64,000 nucleotides of DNA from Fragilaria crotonensis (GCA_022925895.1 JAKSYS010000258.1:1-64000); one strand, 5' to 3'; positions 12,136 through 23,887 are shown, numbered from the stretch's first letter. Translations and numbers: made by a program. The notes: generated from the letters alone by a model not told the origin.

Positions 12136-14116
12136 ATGTGGACTGGTTCCGACAGTAACGACTACAGTCGTACAAACACTTCTGAACCACCAAATCGTCA
12201 GAAGGCAATGGTGTTGAGAGCTCTAGTGGCTGATTTGTCGTTTTGGGGTGATTTGAACTCCTTCCAGGAAGGCAAGGGAGATAATGATGCAGAACCTTTA
12301 ACTACTGCGGCGACGAGTGCGATGATGCCAATGGAGCAGGCGTTACAATCCTCCGAGACTCGCACTACAGTGACGGTGATGACAACAGCAAGTGCGACCT
12401 TGAATGCAGTGTCCGTAACTGGTTCCGCTGCAAGCATCAACAACAACAACAATAGTGCACCCATCTGGAAAACAGCAGTAGACGCCCAATCTGGCAAGAC
12501 TTATTACTATGACATGGTGTCTCGACGAACACAATGGGAAAAGGTGAGTTGCTGACTTTCACGTTGCTGATCCCAACTGGTTTTTTAATGTTCACGAATA
12601 TTTCACGGATGTGACACTCAACCTCGTCTATATTCCCAGCCTGCTCAAATAAGAGAATTGGAACGACAACAACGGCGAGAACAAAAACAGCAAGATGTCT
12701 TGTTTTTCAGGGAAATGGAGCGAAACATTCTCATGAGTCTGAAACGCGGTCAACGGATTCCTTGCTGCGATTCTGTGCCACAACTTGCAAGCCACCAGTC
12801 AGCTACAACATCAACAACAACAACTACTACTACTACTTCTGCCGCTCCCGCAACGGTAGGCGTGCCACGTTCACGTACCCTTTCCGGAATGGACGAAGTT
12901 TTGTTGCAACAATTTTCGAATCCCGGCCCCCTAAAGCAACCTCAACCACATGGTAACCACAATACAGCGTCGAAGCCCCGTGATGCACATGGCCGACCAC
13001 CTCTCAATCCAGTATCCATGGGGCGTGCTTCTACTGCTACAACACCTGCTACAGCTACTACAGGTGCAGCTACAAATGGAGCTTCTTTGCTACCTACCAA
13101 CTTCTCGGAAATGAGTTTGGAATTATCGCCTGAGCTAATGGAGCGCAAGCATCCTCTCACTCGCGACGATTCGGGGGAAATGGAATTGAGAGGAGAAGCC
13201 TTGCTGGACGGACCCTTGGACGACGACGATGCCCTTGGCGAGGTTGTCGAGGATGGACCCAAGAATCAGCTACAGCACCAACATGTCAGACGAAACACGG
13301 GCGGTACGATTTACATGAAAACCACCATGATGAATCCGGATATAAAGGCAACCATCAAGGTCAGTCGGAAATGCGGATTGATTGAGCTTGATGTCATTTA
13401 TTGTTGTCTCACGCTCTTGCTTTTTGTTGCTTTTTCTTGCTCAGTGTGTCTGCGGAGTTTATCGCGCTCATATTTTGCAGACATCCAGCAAAAGATCTGG
13501 GAAATCCCCAGTTTCCGTTGCTCTTACTCCGAATCAGAGTCTTGCCGATGTCTTTCTCGATGATAGCCCTGGAACTGAAATTCCTTCCCTGGACGAAGTT
13601 GTTTGCTTTTATCAGGATTTTTATGTTCGCAGTCAAATGGAACATGACACAATTATCATGTCGTTAATTTATATCGAAAGGTTAATCAAGGAGGACACGA
13701 GCATTGCACCCCTCCCTGAGAATTGGCGTTCCGTTCTCTTTTCCTGCATGGTGCTGGCCAGCAAGGTTTGGGACGACTTGTCGATGTGGAACATTGATTT
13801 TAGTAATGTCTGTGGTCGTGGTGGTGGTTTGACGTCATACACGCTGTCGCGAATCAATGAGTTGGAGCTGGCCCTGCTCAAGGCACTCAACTTCAATGTC
13901 AAGGTGCCAGCCAGCGAGTACGCCAAATACTACTTTTTGATACGATCGATGCTCTTCAAGAGTGGCCTATTGTTACCAGCGGATAGACCGATGAATTGTC
14001 AACAGCATGTTGAAAAGAGCAGTCATCGATCTTCCAAGAGTATGGATGATTACGGTTTCGTGCTGCTGGACCAAACTGTGTGCCTCGAGCAACTCTTGTC
14101 TCAAACGACGTATTGA
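12136..14116 (+). CDS. WW domain fused to a cyclin-Y-like cyclin
   Basis: There are three exons, 12136-12543, 12640-13359 and 13445-14116. The introns are 96 and 85 bp, with donors GTGAGT and GTCAGT and acceptors CCCAG and CTCAG. All phases join cleanly into 599 residues. A WW domain (proline-motif binding) spans about residues 110-136: Trp111, then GKTYYYD, then TQWEK with Trp134. A long low-complexity region rich in Gln, Thr and Ala follows. The last exon holds a cyclin box at about 425-540 with the cyclin-Y signatures VLASKVWDD, NELELALLKALNFNVKVP and SEYAKYYF. Cyclin Y activates CDK14/16-type kinases, usually at the plasma membrane. Human cyclin Y has no WW domain, so this looks like a lineage-specific fusion that could bring a cyclin-CDK to PPxY-type partners. 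I chose Met at 12136 because no ATG lies upstream in frame. Confidence 0.87.
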
Positions 14117-16921
14117 TGAAACATATTGAACAAATGGGAAGGGAAATGCGACAAACAATCTAGTATGGTGTTCGATGAACAGCTACCATACTGTTCGATG
14201 AAGAATCTATCATGCAGTTCGATAAAAAATCTACTATGCTGTATCTTTCTGTTTGGGAAAAAGGTTTGAACTAAAGTAAGAATTTGATTCGACTGCTGCC
14301 TTCGCGGGAACGGGTAGAATTGTTAGATAACCACAAAAACTCCCAGACGGAAACAAATAGCTTGCGCTGCGATGCAGAAGTCATAATACCCCGGTAGTAA
14401 ATGCGGACAATGAATCATCGATGTCAGTGCTTGTATGCCAACGATACTGCTCCAGCTGCTTCCATTGTACTGGGAGTTGGACGCGTCCTTTCGTTCCGAC
14501 TGGGCCCTTGCACCAATGATGATGCCCGACACGCTGCGATGGTCCCGTTCGACACGATAGATCTGACATTCCTTCGTATGCCGTGTTTCTGCCACTTTAT
14601 CTTGCAAGGACAATTCTGGAGTACGGGAATCTACTCCATGCCTACGATGTGTATGGCATCTCGTGACTCTTGAATAAAGTGAGACACAAGGCCTACAGAT
14701 AAACTCTTTTGGTGTATCTGTCTCATAAGCATATCAATCATGTCATCTGAAAAAGAAGAGTACTCCTCAGAGTAGTAAACAGTTACCTGTAACTCATTTC
14801 TGAAAGCTGGGGTTCCCCATCATATTGTAATGACCCTCAGACTGGCATGTTTTGCACACACCATGCACCTTGAAGAAAATGACTTGAATCATGTAGTTTA
14901 TACCAAACAGAAAGCACTCAGCATCCACAAAATTGGAATACCTTCAAAAAGTATAGTATTGCTTGAAGGTCATATGGGGGGCATCAGAGCAGCATCTGCA
15001 GATCTCAACTTGGGTTTCAACGGAGAGAGTGTACGGGTCTGTATGTAAGGTCTAATTAATGCCTTAACACATCCCCTTCTCATGGCTGTAATTCGTTCAA
15101 ATTACATGTCAAATGTCACAACCACTGACGGCGGAAGTAGTTTCGGCGCTTTGCATGGCCATCATGCAACCACGATTGTATCCACTCCCGGTTCATTGTA
15201 GGGCGTATGCCTGTTGGTGTTAGCAACTGGAATGGATAGTTGTGGTGGACAGCAAGCAGGAGGAACTGTTGATGTTTGGCAAGACGAATCTCAAATGATG
15301 CAATTCAAAATTCCATGCCAGGGGCAAGCAATTTTTGCCAACTTAGGAATCAACGCAACAGACTTGTTGGAAGATGAACAATGTGATTTTTAGAGGACAG
15401 TTACAATTTCCACAGTGTAGTGCACCAAAATGAGACTTTGTTACAGTCTTGTGGGTCACAATAGAAATATTATTACTTTGAGGCTGTTTGTTCTATTATG
15501 TTGAGTGCTGGGGGCTAGATCTTGCTTTACAGTGGTGGTGTACTTGGAACATTTGGGTCTTGGGACTGGGTTGGGTCACACCAGCCAGTAGTCATGGTGG
15601 ATTGGGTCATCACTATGTTTACTGTCATTTGGAGCACTGTTAGATTGTGCATAGCAGTACTACGGTCTGTGTTCTAGTCATATCGGTGGATTTGGTTACA
15701 GTACGAGGTTGGTCTGCAGTCAAATAGGTCATTGTAGTAGTTTGCTGGGTCACAGTTATTGATTAGGGTTCTTCATCTTGGATAGTGCGTGTTGTGTAGA
15801 GCAAAGTTGGGGGCAGTCTTCTTGTCATACAATGAACCACTGGAGTATTACCTCCACTACTACCAAAAACACAGTAATCATACTATTGTCTGGCCACCCA
15901 ACAAGGTTAATCAACCTGCATTTGCCAACCTTGGTCAGAAAAGCTTTCCCTTTTCTTCTAGCAATCCACCGCTACATTATTTGCTGTTCTCCAAGCATTG
16001 CCAATCTCCAAATATTCTTGACCATGATGCCACATTGTTCACAGCTCACTGAGTGCGGCAGCAATTGAGCAAAGCAGAAGGAGGAGCAGAAATGATGATG
16101 CTTTTAGCAAACGGTGGATGGGATGAGAGGGCATCATGTGTCCTCTGTCATTAAATGCCAAAACCTCAATGACAGCAAGGTGGAATTGAGGTTTGTGGAC
16201 AAGTAGGTGGGTCTTGTCCCACACTCCACCAAGAAGCCTGAGAGACACTTTAAATTGTAGTGGTTCTTCAAGTTCATTCAAGGCTGGTGAGATGATGCAG
16301 TCCATCGCAAATGAGGTCATGAAACTCATGAGGAAGTCTCCTTCTTGCTAGCCAGGATTCATGATGTTGCTTCCTGTTGCGTTCGATGGTGTTGGTGATT
16401 GTTAGTTCCTTGACAGCATTTGAAGCATTCCGTGAAGAGTTCTGCAGGCAAATAGAATGTCACACGCAAGCATTGGAGATCAGTTGGAAAATTGAGGGGT
16501 GTCATCATCTTGGCTGTGACAAGAACAAGGCAAATGCTGCCAAATGTACCAATGGCTGTTGGCAGTAACTGGCTGATGCTCCTAGAAGCAAGCAACTGCT
16601 GTTTGGTGGCAGGTATATCCAGGCAGGTGGTAAAGCTTGCAGTACATCCACTACAGCTGGTGTCACTCCAAGCCCCCCACCCCACGCAACCAGTCATTCC
16701 ACCACCACGTGCCGGCTTGTATCCACCAATCATCATGGGCAGGAAAATAGTGAGTCCATGTGAGGGAGGCAATCATGATGACAATAATTTGGGCCTGGAT
16801 GACAATGAGAATTGGAAGTGTTTGCAACAATCAGAATGGATAGTGTGGCCTCGAATCTTCTTAAAACGTCAAAACGAACGAGGTCGTCTTCCTACTTGTA
16901 TGCCGCGGCGCGACGTGTTCA
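14117..16921. other. CpG-poor, gene-less spacer, probably decayed repeat DNA
   Basis: After a small tandem repeat this region becomes TG/CA-rich with few CpG dinucleotides, especially 15,300-16,800. Several short frames overlap on both strands at 16,359-16,959, but none shows a motif. It resembles the tract at 59.3-61.9 kb and could be an old inactivated element. I cannot name the family. Confidence 0.45.
14168..14246. repeat. Degenerate 24-bp tandem repeat, about 3 copies
   Basis: The core GTTCGATGAA or a close variant recurs at about 14,170, 14,193 and 14,217, each followed by a variant of AATCTA. It lies just past the stop of the WW-cyclin gene. Confidence 0.6.
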
Positions 16922-16935
16922 GGGCGATGCTTACG
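16922..16935 (+). repeat. Harbinger left terminal inverted repeat
   Basis: GGGCGATGCTTACG pairs with the inverse of the right end, 12 of the first 12 bases identical. It is preceded by the TCA target duplication. Confidence 0.9.
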
Positions 16936-17594
16936 AGACAAACGGTACACAAAAACTAATGGGACAGTCCCGTTTGTGCTTACTAGTTTGCAAAAATGCC
17001 TGCTTATCACGTAGAAATTAGAACAAAACAAACTGTTCAATATTTTTATACTGACACGTATACTGTATAACATGCCATGACACTTCTAAAATAAACAGCA
17101 GCAACAAACCACAGTTGTATCAGCCATGATATCACTTGCAGCTTGATTACTCAAGAAGCCTTGTTGTCTTCAAGCAGGAGACAGGATTGCCAGAGTAGCT
17201 AGTACCTTAATAAAATGCAAAGAAGGAAAAGGTTCATATCAATGTTTAGTAGCCTTTACTACTCGTACGATGGGCGAGTACACCGACTCCAGTGTCAATC
17301 AATGTCACATGTTGCTTGTTCTTGATGAAATTCGTACCTGCTGGGCTTCAAGCCGCGAAGTTTGCTGCTGCTGACTGTGTCTTCCAGGCTTGGTTGCTGT
17401 TCCTCATAGGCTGTGTGCTCCTGCTGGAAAGGATCCTCTGAATCCTCGTCTTTATCGGTGTGCTTTCTGTAGTGTGACCATGGTTGAGGGGATCGAAGTG
17501 CACGATATCCTGGAAGGTCTGGCAAGCAGCAAGAAATTTAGCTGTCATTGTTCCTGGTGTGAATCATTTGCGTGGCCCATTTCCCATTTGTGAA

Positions 17595-17860
17595 AAGATT
17601 CTTCCGGGTTATTTGCAAATGGGACGGGCCCGTTTGTGGAAAAAAAGGAACCCGGTTTCACAAACGGGACAGGCCAGTTTGTTTTGCGATTGTTTGCAAA
17701 TGGGACTGTCCCGTTTGTTTTTGTGTCCCGTTTGTGAACTCGTAAGGCCAATGCTTACGGGATTTGACAAATAACAAAACAAACCCGACGTCGTGGTTTG
17801 TGTGACGTTTTGTAAAAGCAAATGCTTACGTGACGACACGATTTGCAAAGCAAACCACAT
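17595..17860. repeat. Subterminal palindromes and CTTAC repeats, Harbinger left arm
   Basis: Copies of the palindrome GGGAC-N2-GTCCC or close variants occur at 17,621 and 17,702, with an outlying copy at 16,961. Each is followed by CGTTTGT. Two AATGCTTACG words follow at about 17,750 and 17,821. They may be transposase or partner-protein binding sites. Confidence 0.65.
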
Positions 17861-18025
17861 CATATAGTATATACAATCATGTAGACCACGTATGTCAATT
17901 ACTTCCAAAGATACCTCCCTCGTAGATTCGCGTGGAAACAGTACAAAAACAAGAAAGCCTCGCATGCTTCAATTCCAGTTGTTGCTGTCTCTATTTCCAT
18001 TGTACTCCAAACTCCAATTCAAAAC

Positions 18026-19866
18026 ATGGCAGTACCCGAATCAGGAACTACTAGGAAGACTAGTGCAAGCAAGTCACCAAGGACAAAGACCAATGTTACA
18101 GCAAAGCTCCTTACTGAGATCCAGGCATTGATTGCATATGCATGTTATGATTCGCCGTCAATCAGTTGCGGTCGTGCTAAGACGATGACCGAAATAGATC
18201 AGGCAAAGCTTATGGCAAACCTTTGCTTTGGTAACATTGACGATGACCCAGAGATTATGTGCTATGTTGACCAATTTCTTCATGGTCTTGACAAGTTCCA
18301 CGGTTGTTTAATGCGTCGTCCGTTGAGATACAACCCGGAGGATCTCCCAACGCGCCAGAGATGTTGCTAACAATGATCCTAATTTTGCACCAAATGGGAC
18401 AAGAAACGAACATTTTTGTTGGCAAGGGATCCATTGAGAAGTCGCTACTTATGAGCAAGTCAGTGGGACGAGCATCATCTATCAGCAATGTTACAGGGAG
18501 GACACTTCTACGGGCGGCAAAGGATGTTCTTTGCAACTGTAAAAAGCTGACCGCAATTGTCACCGCATCAAACTCACCTTACAAAGATGGAAACTTTCCA
18601 TCTGGAACAAATTGGGACGATTACATTTATTGGTGTCTTGCAGCAATGAAAAAGGCCGTCGTTGAGAAGGCGGTACTACCAGGTGAGACAGACGCGGTGC
18701 TGGTGGCTGAGAAGCCACCACCGGTACAAGTGCAGCGTATAGTCGGGGATGCTGCTGCGAAAAACACTGGCAACTGTGTGATGTTGTCTTCCCATGCTGT
18801 GACAGAAGATTCCAACGTGCCCTTTGGAAAGGAGGAGCCGGATGGAACTTTTTCAAAGGCTTTATGGCTTGGTGTCTCTGGGGCCATATTCCAATCCTTG
18901 TGAATGATGTCGAGATGAAGTCTATACAGTTTACGGATACCAAGGTTGGTACTGGTCACGGTAGGAACACTGGCTCGCGAAGAGCCTTAAAAGCAAATGC
19001 ATTGTTACTGCAGCGGGACGGTGACAGTAACGTCGACAACCGACGAGGCCGTACTAGTAGCAAGAAACAAAAATGTGGTTCGCCTAATGATGACAACGAG
19101 GGGCTTACAATGACTTCATTTGGTGGTGATGACGATACCGCAACAAATACTACAGTTGCTGGAGCAGATGATGACAGAATCCTGAAGCAGGCGTTGGATT
19201 ATTTGGATTCAGAGTCACTGGAAAAGGCACGACAAAAGCATTCCATGCTGTCTTGTCTTCGTATTCGAGATGAGATTTCATCCCTGAAAGGTCAAGTGGA
19301 CAGCGTTTCCAGGCGATTCTACCATGCACAACAGGGAACTGCTCAAGCTGAGAGTTTGATGGAAAAAAATGGATTCCATTGAAGCAACGATGCGTGAACG
19401 TGAAGAATTGTTGAGTATCCTTCAACGTACAGAGGCAGATCGTCAATTGAAAGTCATCGCAGAAATAGCTGCCAACCGGGCTGCTGCTGCAGCTGCTGCC
19501 GACAGTCATAGGCAGTCCTCCTCCTTTACTACTACTACAGAACCACCACAAGATGAAGGTACTAGTTCTGTTGTGTTGAGCACTAGTGGAGTTGTAACAT
19601 TTCCATCGCCGATGAAATCGCCAGCAGAAGCGATGTTCTTGGCAATCGCATCGCAAGAGGTGTTAGTGTGCATTGAATGTACCATAACGCCAACAAGGCA
19701 TAAGTGTCGCCGGTGTAAAAGGTACGTCTGCGATGTATGTTGTTCAACCCAACGCGGTCTGGAAATGATTTGGTGGTGTGCTGCTTGTTTTGACAATGAA
19801 AGCGTGTCAAACCAGGAAACAATTCGCCAAGGGAACTACGAATCTGACAGCGACAGTATCTCCTGA
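18026..19866 (+). pseudogene. Harbinger partner gene (accessory DNA-binding protein) with C-terminal Cys-rich zinc finger
   Basis: Coding-looking sequence runs through three frames, opening with the ATG at 18026 (MAVPESGTTRKTSASKSPRT). The last part includes an alpha-helical stretch rich in Glu and Arg. It ends in a zinc-finger-like cluster: CIEC, CRRC, CDVCC and CAAC at about 19,670-19,790. Harbinger elements encode a second protein that helps bring the transposase to the DNA. In plants and animals it is usually Myb/SANT-like; I do not see a clear Myb repeat here. One frame change sits at a run of seven A near 19,366. The others could be indels or introns. The position inside the transposon ends and opposite the transposase supports the role; the biochemical function is inference. 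Confidence 0.6.
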
Positions 19867-19945
19867 TGAAGTCATTACAGCAAATATAATTCATAGGTGT
19901 TTCGTAAATAAGAAGCTACTATTTGTAGTAAACATAGATCGTACT

Positions 19946-20303
19946 CCAGAAGTAATTTCGAAGGCATCGCGAGTAACTTCGAACGCATCGCTCACGAGTA
20001 CTCGAGTAGTGATTTCGAAGGCATGATCACGAGTCCTTACGAACGCGTTGCGAGTACTCGAGTACTCATGACGAAGGCATTGCGAGTACTCGAGTACTCG
20101 TTTTGAAGGCAGCATCGCGAGTACACGAGTAGTAACATCGATGGTATCGCGAGTTATTTTGAACGCATCACGAGTATTCGAGTACTAATGTCGAAGGCAT
20201 CGCGAGTAATTTCGAACGCGTTGCGAGTACTCGAGTACTTATGTCGAAGGCATCGCGAGTACTCGTACTCCAGAAGTAATTTTGAAGGCATCGCGAGTAA
20301 CTT
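19946..20303. repeat. GAGTACTCG minisatellite between the two transposon genes
   Basis: Degenerate units of the form GAAGGCATCGCGAGTACTCGAG and GAACGCATCGCGAGTA alternate over 360 bp. Many contain the self-complementary word CGAGTACTCGAGTACTCG. It fills the gap between the convergent 3' ends of the partner gene and the transposase gene, where it could form hairpins and act as a two-way terminator. Confidence 0.8.
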
Positions 20304-20588
20304 CAAAAGCATTCCACGCATCTTTCGTCTCTCTCATGTATGATCAGGAACATGTCGAGGCATCGATCTTGTGAGTCGTTTTGGCCACGCAATCTTTTGC
20401 TCATGGAAGAGAACATTAAAATTGTCTATGAGCATTGCCCGAAATTGAGACAAGGGTAGCTCATTCACCGCAACTGCTTCACCTTCTGCTATGATTCTTT
20501 GATTGAGAATTGAACGCTGTCCATTGTCCACTTCTTCGTTGCGGAATGGTGCAGTGCTTGCTGGATTATGCCGCCGCCCACAGCTACT

Positions 20589-22129
20589 TCAATCGTATGT
20601 TCTGATCACCTGCTCAGTAGAAAGCAATCGTCGAATTGCATCTGGAATATCATCATCCTGGAACTGGCCGCTTTGCAACTCCCAATGCGAAGGCACACCA
20701 TTCTGCCAGCCGACGCTCAGGCCGTCAACATCCAATAGCATGTTGTGCATAGCACAACACGTAAGCCACATGTTGTCGGCGGCCTCGGTGTTGTGGACTC
20801 GAATTCCACTTTTCAGCACCCTCCATCGTCCTTTCAAAATGCCAAACGTGCATTCAACGTCCTTCCGCAAGGACTCAAGCCACTGAGAAAACCGAATCTC
20901 GGAACGATTACATGTGTTTTTCATTGGGGGCACGGTTGTGGACCAATCCAAATACCCGTTATCCACAATTACATACGCTCCCTTGATTGTCGTTGTTGCT
21001 GGCGGTGCGGCTTCTCCTTCAGCAATAACAGAATGCTGCGTTCTCAGTTCAAACGACATTGTTGAGTTCAAAGCACCCTTTTGCAGTTCGGTCATGAAGG
21101 AATCAAAGCGGATGAGAGTTTTGTCATTCCACCTTCCCGGGTGACCTGTCGTTGAGTGCAAAATCTGACGGCGGTGGTTCACAGTTAAATTATAGGTCCT
21201 TGCGGTACAAGACATCTTGTATCCAAGATGCCCCTGCCTGATTCCACATGAAACTCTTTCAAGAGGGATGTGGGTAGCATCCGTACTGCCAATACACCCT
21301 GGGAACCCTGCATCTCTATACTCCTTCTTGCAAGCTCTCAAGTCCTGAAGTGTGTTTGGCATTTTGATGTAAAGAGGACACAACTTCTGTGCACCAAATG
21401 CACAGTGATAGTGGAAAAAGCAACAATGCACGTCTCGACTAATGAAGGTTGATTCCTCAAGGTCATCAAACGTCCATCCTCTGCCAAGATATCGTAAGGT
21501 CCCCAATAGCAAGAGCTCAATAGGGGAGACTGTCCTTGGTGCTGGGACTTGTTGGCAGGCATTGCTTTCCTGATCCTCTTCTTGTTGTGTAACACTTCTC
21601 CATCGTCGAAAATATACATCGTTGTCATCTTCACGCATCATATTTAAAATCTTGATGAATGAATGATATGGCATCCGAAACCTTTGTCGAAAGGACTTCG
21701 ACCAGCGACCGCATTCTGGCTTTGGGTCTTGGATATACAGCACCCACCAAAGGCTCAGCTTTGGTGTCATACGACAACGGACACCTGTTATTGGATCAGT
21801 GAAGTATCTTGGATGAGCTATCCGTGTCTTTTTGTCCGACAGTGCTAGTCTTGCACCTTGTCGTCTTCGCAGCTCGGCCGCTTTCAGCATGAGAAGCTTT
21901 TTTTCTTCAAGCATTGTACATTGGCATGGTGCACAACCAAGCTCAAGAGAAGATTTGTCCTTGCATCATCCTCGTCATTTTCATAATCCTCAAGTTGAGC
22001 ATGCAAAAATTCTTGTTCATACGAGTCAAGTCTTGCATTGTCACCGCTAATTGCAAATATGTCGTTTGCTTCGTCCACACTGTTTCTGAGCATTTGATTA
22101 ACAAAGCCCTTTGAACTAGCAGCACCCAT
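20589..22129 (-). CDS. PIF/Harbinger DDE transposase
   Basis: The main frame, 20589-21914 on the minus strand, encodes 441 residues of the DDE_Tnp_4 family. These enzymes cut and paste DNA through a triad of acidic residues. The first Asp lies in GCIGSTDATHIPLERVS, the second in YVIVDNGYLDW and the Glu in ECTFGILKGRW, all in the expected order. An upstream frame starts at 22129 (MGAASSKGFVNQMLRNS) and runs into the main frame at a run of seven A near 21,898. One extra A would join them into a protein of about 510 residues, so the N-terminus is probably longer than the first Met of the main frame suggests. The gene points towards the partner gene and ends before the minisatellite. Confidence 0.9.
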
Positions 22130-22139
22130 GATCAATCAG

Positions 22140-22440
22140 ATGAGCTGGATGTTGACTTTATTATTGCAAGGCTGCGTGCCAAAGGGAAATTTGAAGGGTT
22201 TGTTGCGGTGCTGCGAGTCAAAAACTACATTCGAAGGGTTTGTTTTGTAAATATGCATTCCGGGTACTTCTACAAACGCGGAGTCCTCGTTTGTGAAAGT
22301 ATTTCTACAAACCCGGAATTGCAAACGCAGACGTCTGGTTTGTTTTGTTAAAGGTGCCTGTAAGCATTGGAATTCTACAAAGGACGAGGTCTCGTTTGTT
22401 TTGTTCGAGTTTTGGCTTGCCTGTAAGCATTGGCCTATGA
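22140..22440. repeat. Subterminal repeats, Harbinger right arm
   Basis: Two copies of GCCTGTAAGCATTGG lie at about 22,350 and 22,420, inverse to the CCAATGCTTAC words of the left arm. Several GTTTGTTTTGT and CAAACCCGG-type words accompany them. They mirror the left subterminal region. Confidence 0.65.
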
Positions 22441-22448
22441 TAAGGCCA

Positions 22449-22462
22449 CCTAAGCATCGCCC
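22449..22462 (-). repeat. Harbinger right terminal inverted repeat
   Basis: The plus strand ends TAAGCATCGCCC, inverse to the left end, and is followed directly by the TCA duplication. Confidence 0.9.
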
Positions 22463-23887
22463 TCAGAGGGCCGGTTTGAGATTCGGTACGCGGAGTAATT
22501 TTTTAAAAACCATCCGAGCGTCTTTATCCGGTCAGAAACGGATACCACCAAAATGTCAGTTGTACAATTCTAAAGGGCTAAACTCTTCCAGGAAGGTCCG
22601 GCAATACGGGCGAAGTCGTGAATAAAGGAAGTATGCGCGCCCGCCGGGAGGGAAACAAGTTCCGATCGATGTCTGGCTGGCGCAAAATTGGATGTGCCGG
22701 CGTGGTGGTGACACGGCTGACGTCTGTAAGAAAATTTGCTTACAGCGAAAAAAAAATTGCTTACGGAATGAAATTGCTGACGGATTTGCTTACCATAAGC
22801 AAATCTATTGTAAGCAGAAATTTGCTTACAAAATTTGCTTACTGGGAGATTAAATTTGCTTACGGGGACTGTCTTTTCTACGTAAAAACATACCAATTTT
22901 CAAACACCTAAATAAAATTTACTTACAGCAAAGAAGAATTTGCTACGAATCAAATTTGCTTACAGAAAAAATTTGCTTACAAAATTTGCTTACCGGCATA
23001 ATTTGCTTACTGATTTTGCTTACTGTCAAGAAAAATTTGCTTACGATGCAGCAACCTTGCTGGCTCGGATGGATCATTACCATTGCTAAAATTCTCGCAT
23101 CATGCAAATCGGAACAAGGCTGGCGCGCAAACTCAACTGCCCCTAACGGTACGGCTGGAACGTGCATGGGCCGGACCTTCCAGAGGCCTAAAATGTACTG
23201 AGTACGTACGGAGAGAATGAGCCAATTGTCGTACTTGCACATTGAAGGATTCCTGATGTTAATTATTAATCGGTTGTGGATGTCGTATAAAGAGACTGAT
23301 CTTGGGAGTTGAAATTTATTATATAAGACGTTGAATGACAAGAAATGACGATAGGATCTATTCACCCTTTTCCAAGTGGCACAAGGTGAAAACGGATTAA
23401 ATGTCGCCTAAATGGTATAATTCCAAACTTTAGAATTGCGATACTACCCCACGACAAGGGCACTCGTCAAGCAGATGGGATAAACAGGTGGTGGGTCATA
23501 GTCATGGTGCCACTAAATGCGTCCGCTCCGTCACTCCTCACTCAGAATTGATAAATCCTCTATGTGCAAGGCCGACAAGTGGCGGTCTTAAGTCACTCCA
23601 GTACCAGTACTTGTACCTCGAGTTGAAGCTACTGCAGTTCGTTCTCTGAGGAGTCGAGCAGTAGTACTGTCTAGTAGAGTTTTGCAGTGCAAGGGACAGC
23701 AGCACACAGAACGCTGAACCCGAACCATCAATTTGAACTTTTCACGTACGACCAATTTGACACGTCGGCACCAGTGTTGGAGTAAAGGTCGGCTTTGGGC
23801 TTGTTACATGCTTCAACGTCTCAACATCACCCAGGATTTAGAGCACATCATATTGCATTGGGTCTCATCACATCACACCTACGAAAA
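22463..23887. other. Spacer with a motif cluster, no gene
   Basis: Apart from the TTTGCTTAC cluster, this region contains only short frames without motifs. The part after 23,600 is rich in GTAC words and probably includes the promoter of the next gene. Confidence 0.45.
22732..23044. repeat. Cluster of TTTGCTTAC motifs
   Basis: By eye, TTTGCTTAC occurs exactly 11 times in about 310 bp, mostly as AAATTTGCTTAC. A few near copies and some inverted copies (GTAAGCAGAAA, ATAAGCAAAT) are also present. Spacing is irregular, often 13-18 bp. The core GCTTAC is shared with the Harbinger ends just upstream. Confidence 0.85.

Larger units (their letters stand above)
16922..22462. mobile_element. PIF/Harbinger DNA transposon, 5.5 kb, with TCA target-site duplication
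   Basis: The left end reads GGGCGATGCTTACG from 16922. The right end is the inverse, ending TAAGCATCGCCC at 22462. Directly outside both ends is TCA (16919-16921 and 22463-22465), a 3-bp duplication of the T-N-A type typical of Harbinger. Inside are a DDE transposase on the minus strand and a convergent partner gene on the plus strand, the two-gene plan of this superfamily. Both ends carry extra subterminal copies of CCAATGCTTAC. The left arm also has GGGACNG-CCCG palindromes and may hold a nested insertion at about 17,000-17,580. Matching ends and duplication point to recent insertion, but both genes show single-base frame breaks, so the copy may be inactive or mis-assembled. Confidence 0.92.

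Noticed and set aside
16359-16959. Overlapping frames of 137 and 155 residues as genes
   Set aside because: They lie on opposite strands in CpG-poor repeat-like sequence and show no motif or start context.
22732-23044. CRISPR-like array
   Set aside because: The motif is only 9-12 bp, spacing is irregular, some copies are inverted, and the genome is eukaryotic.
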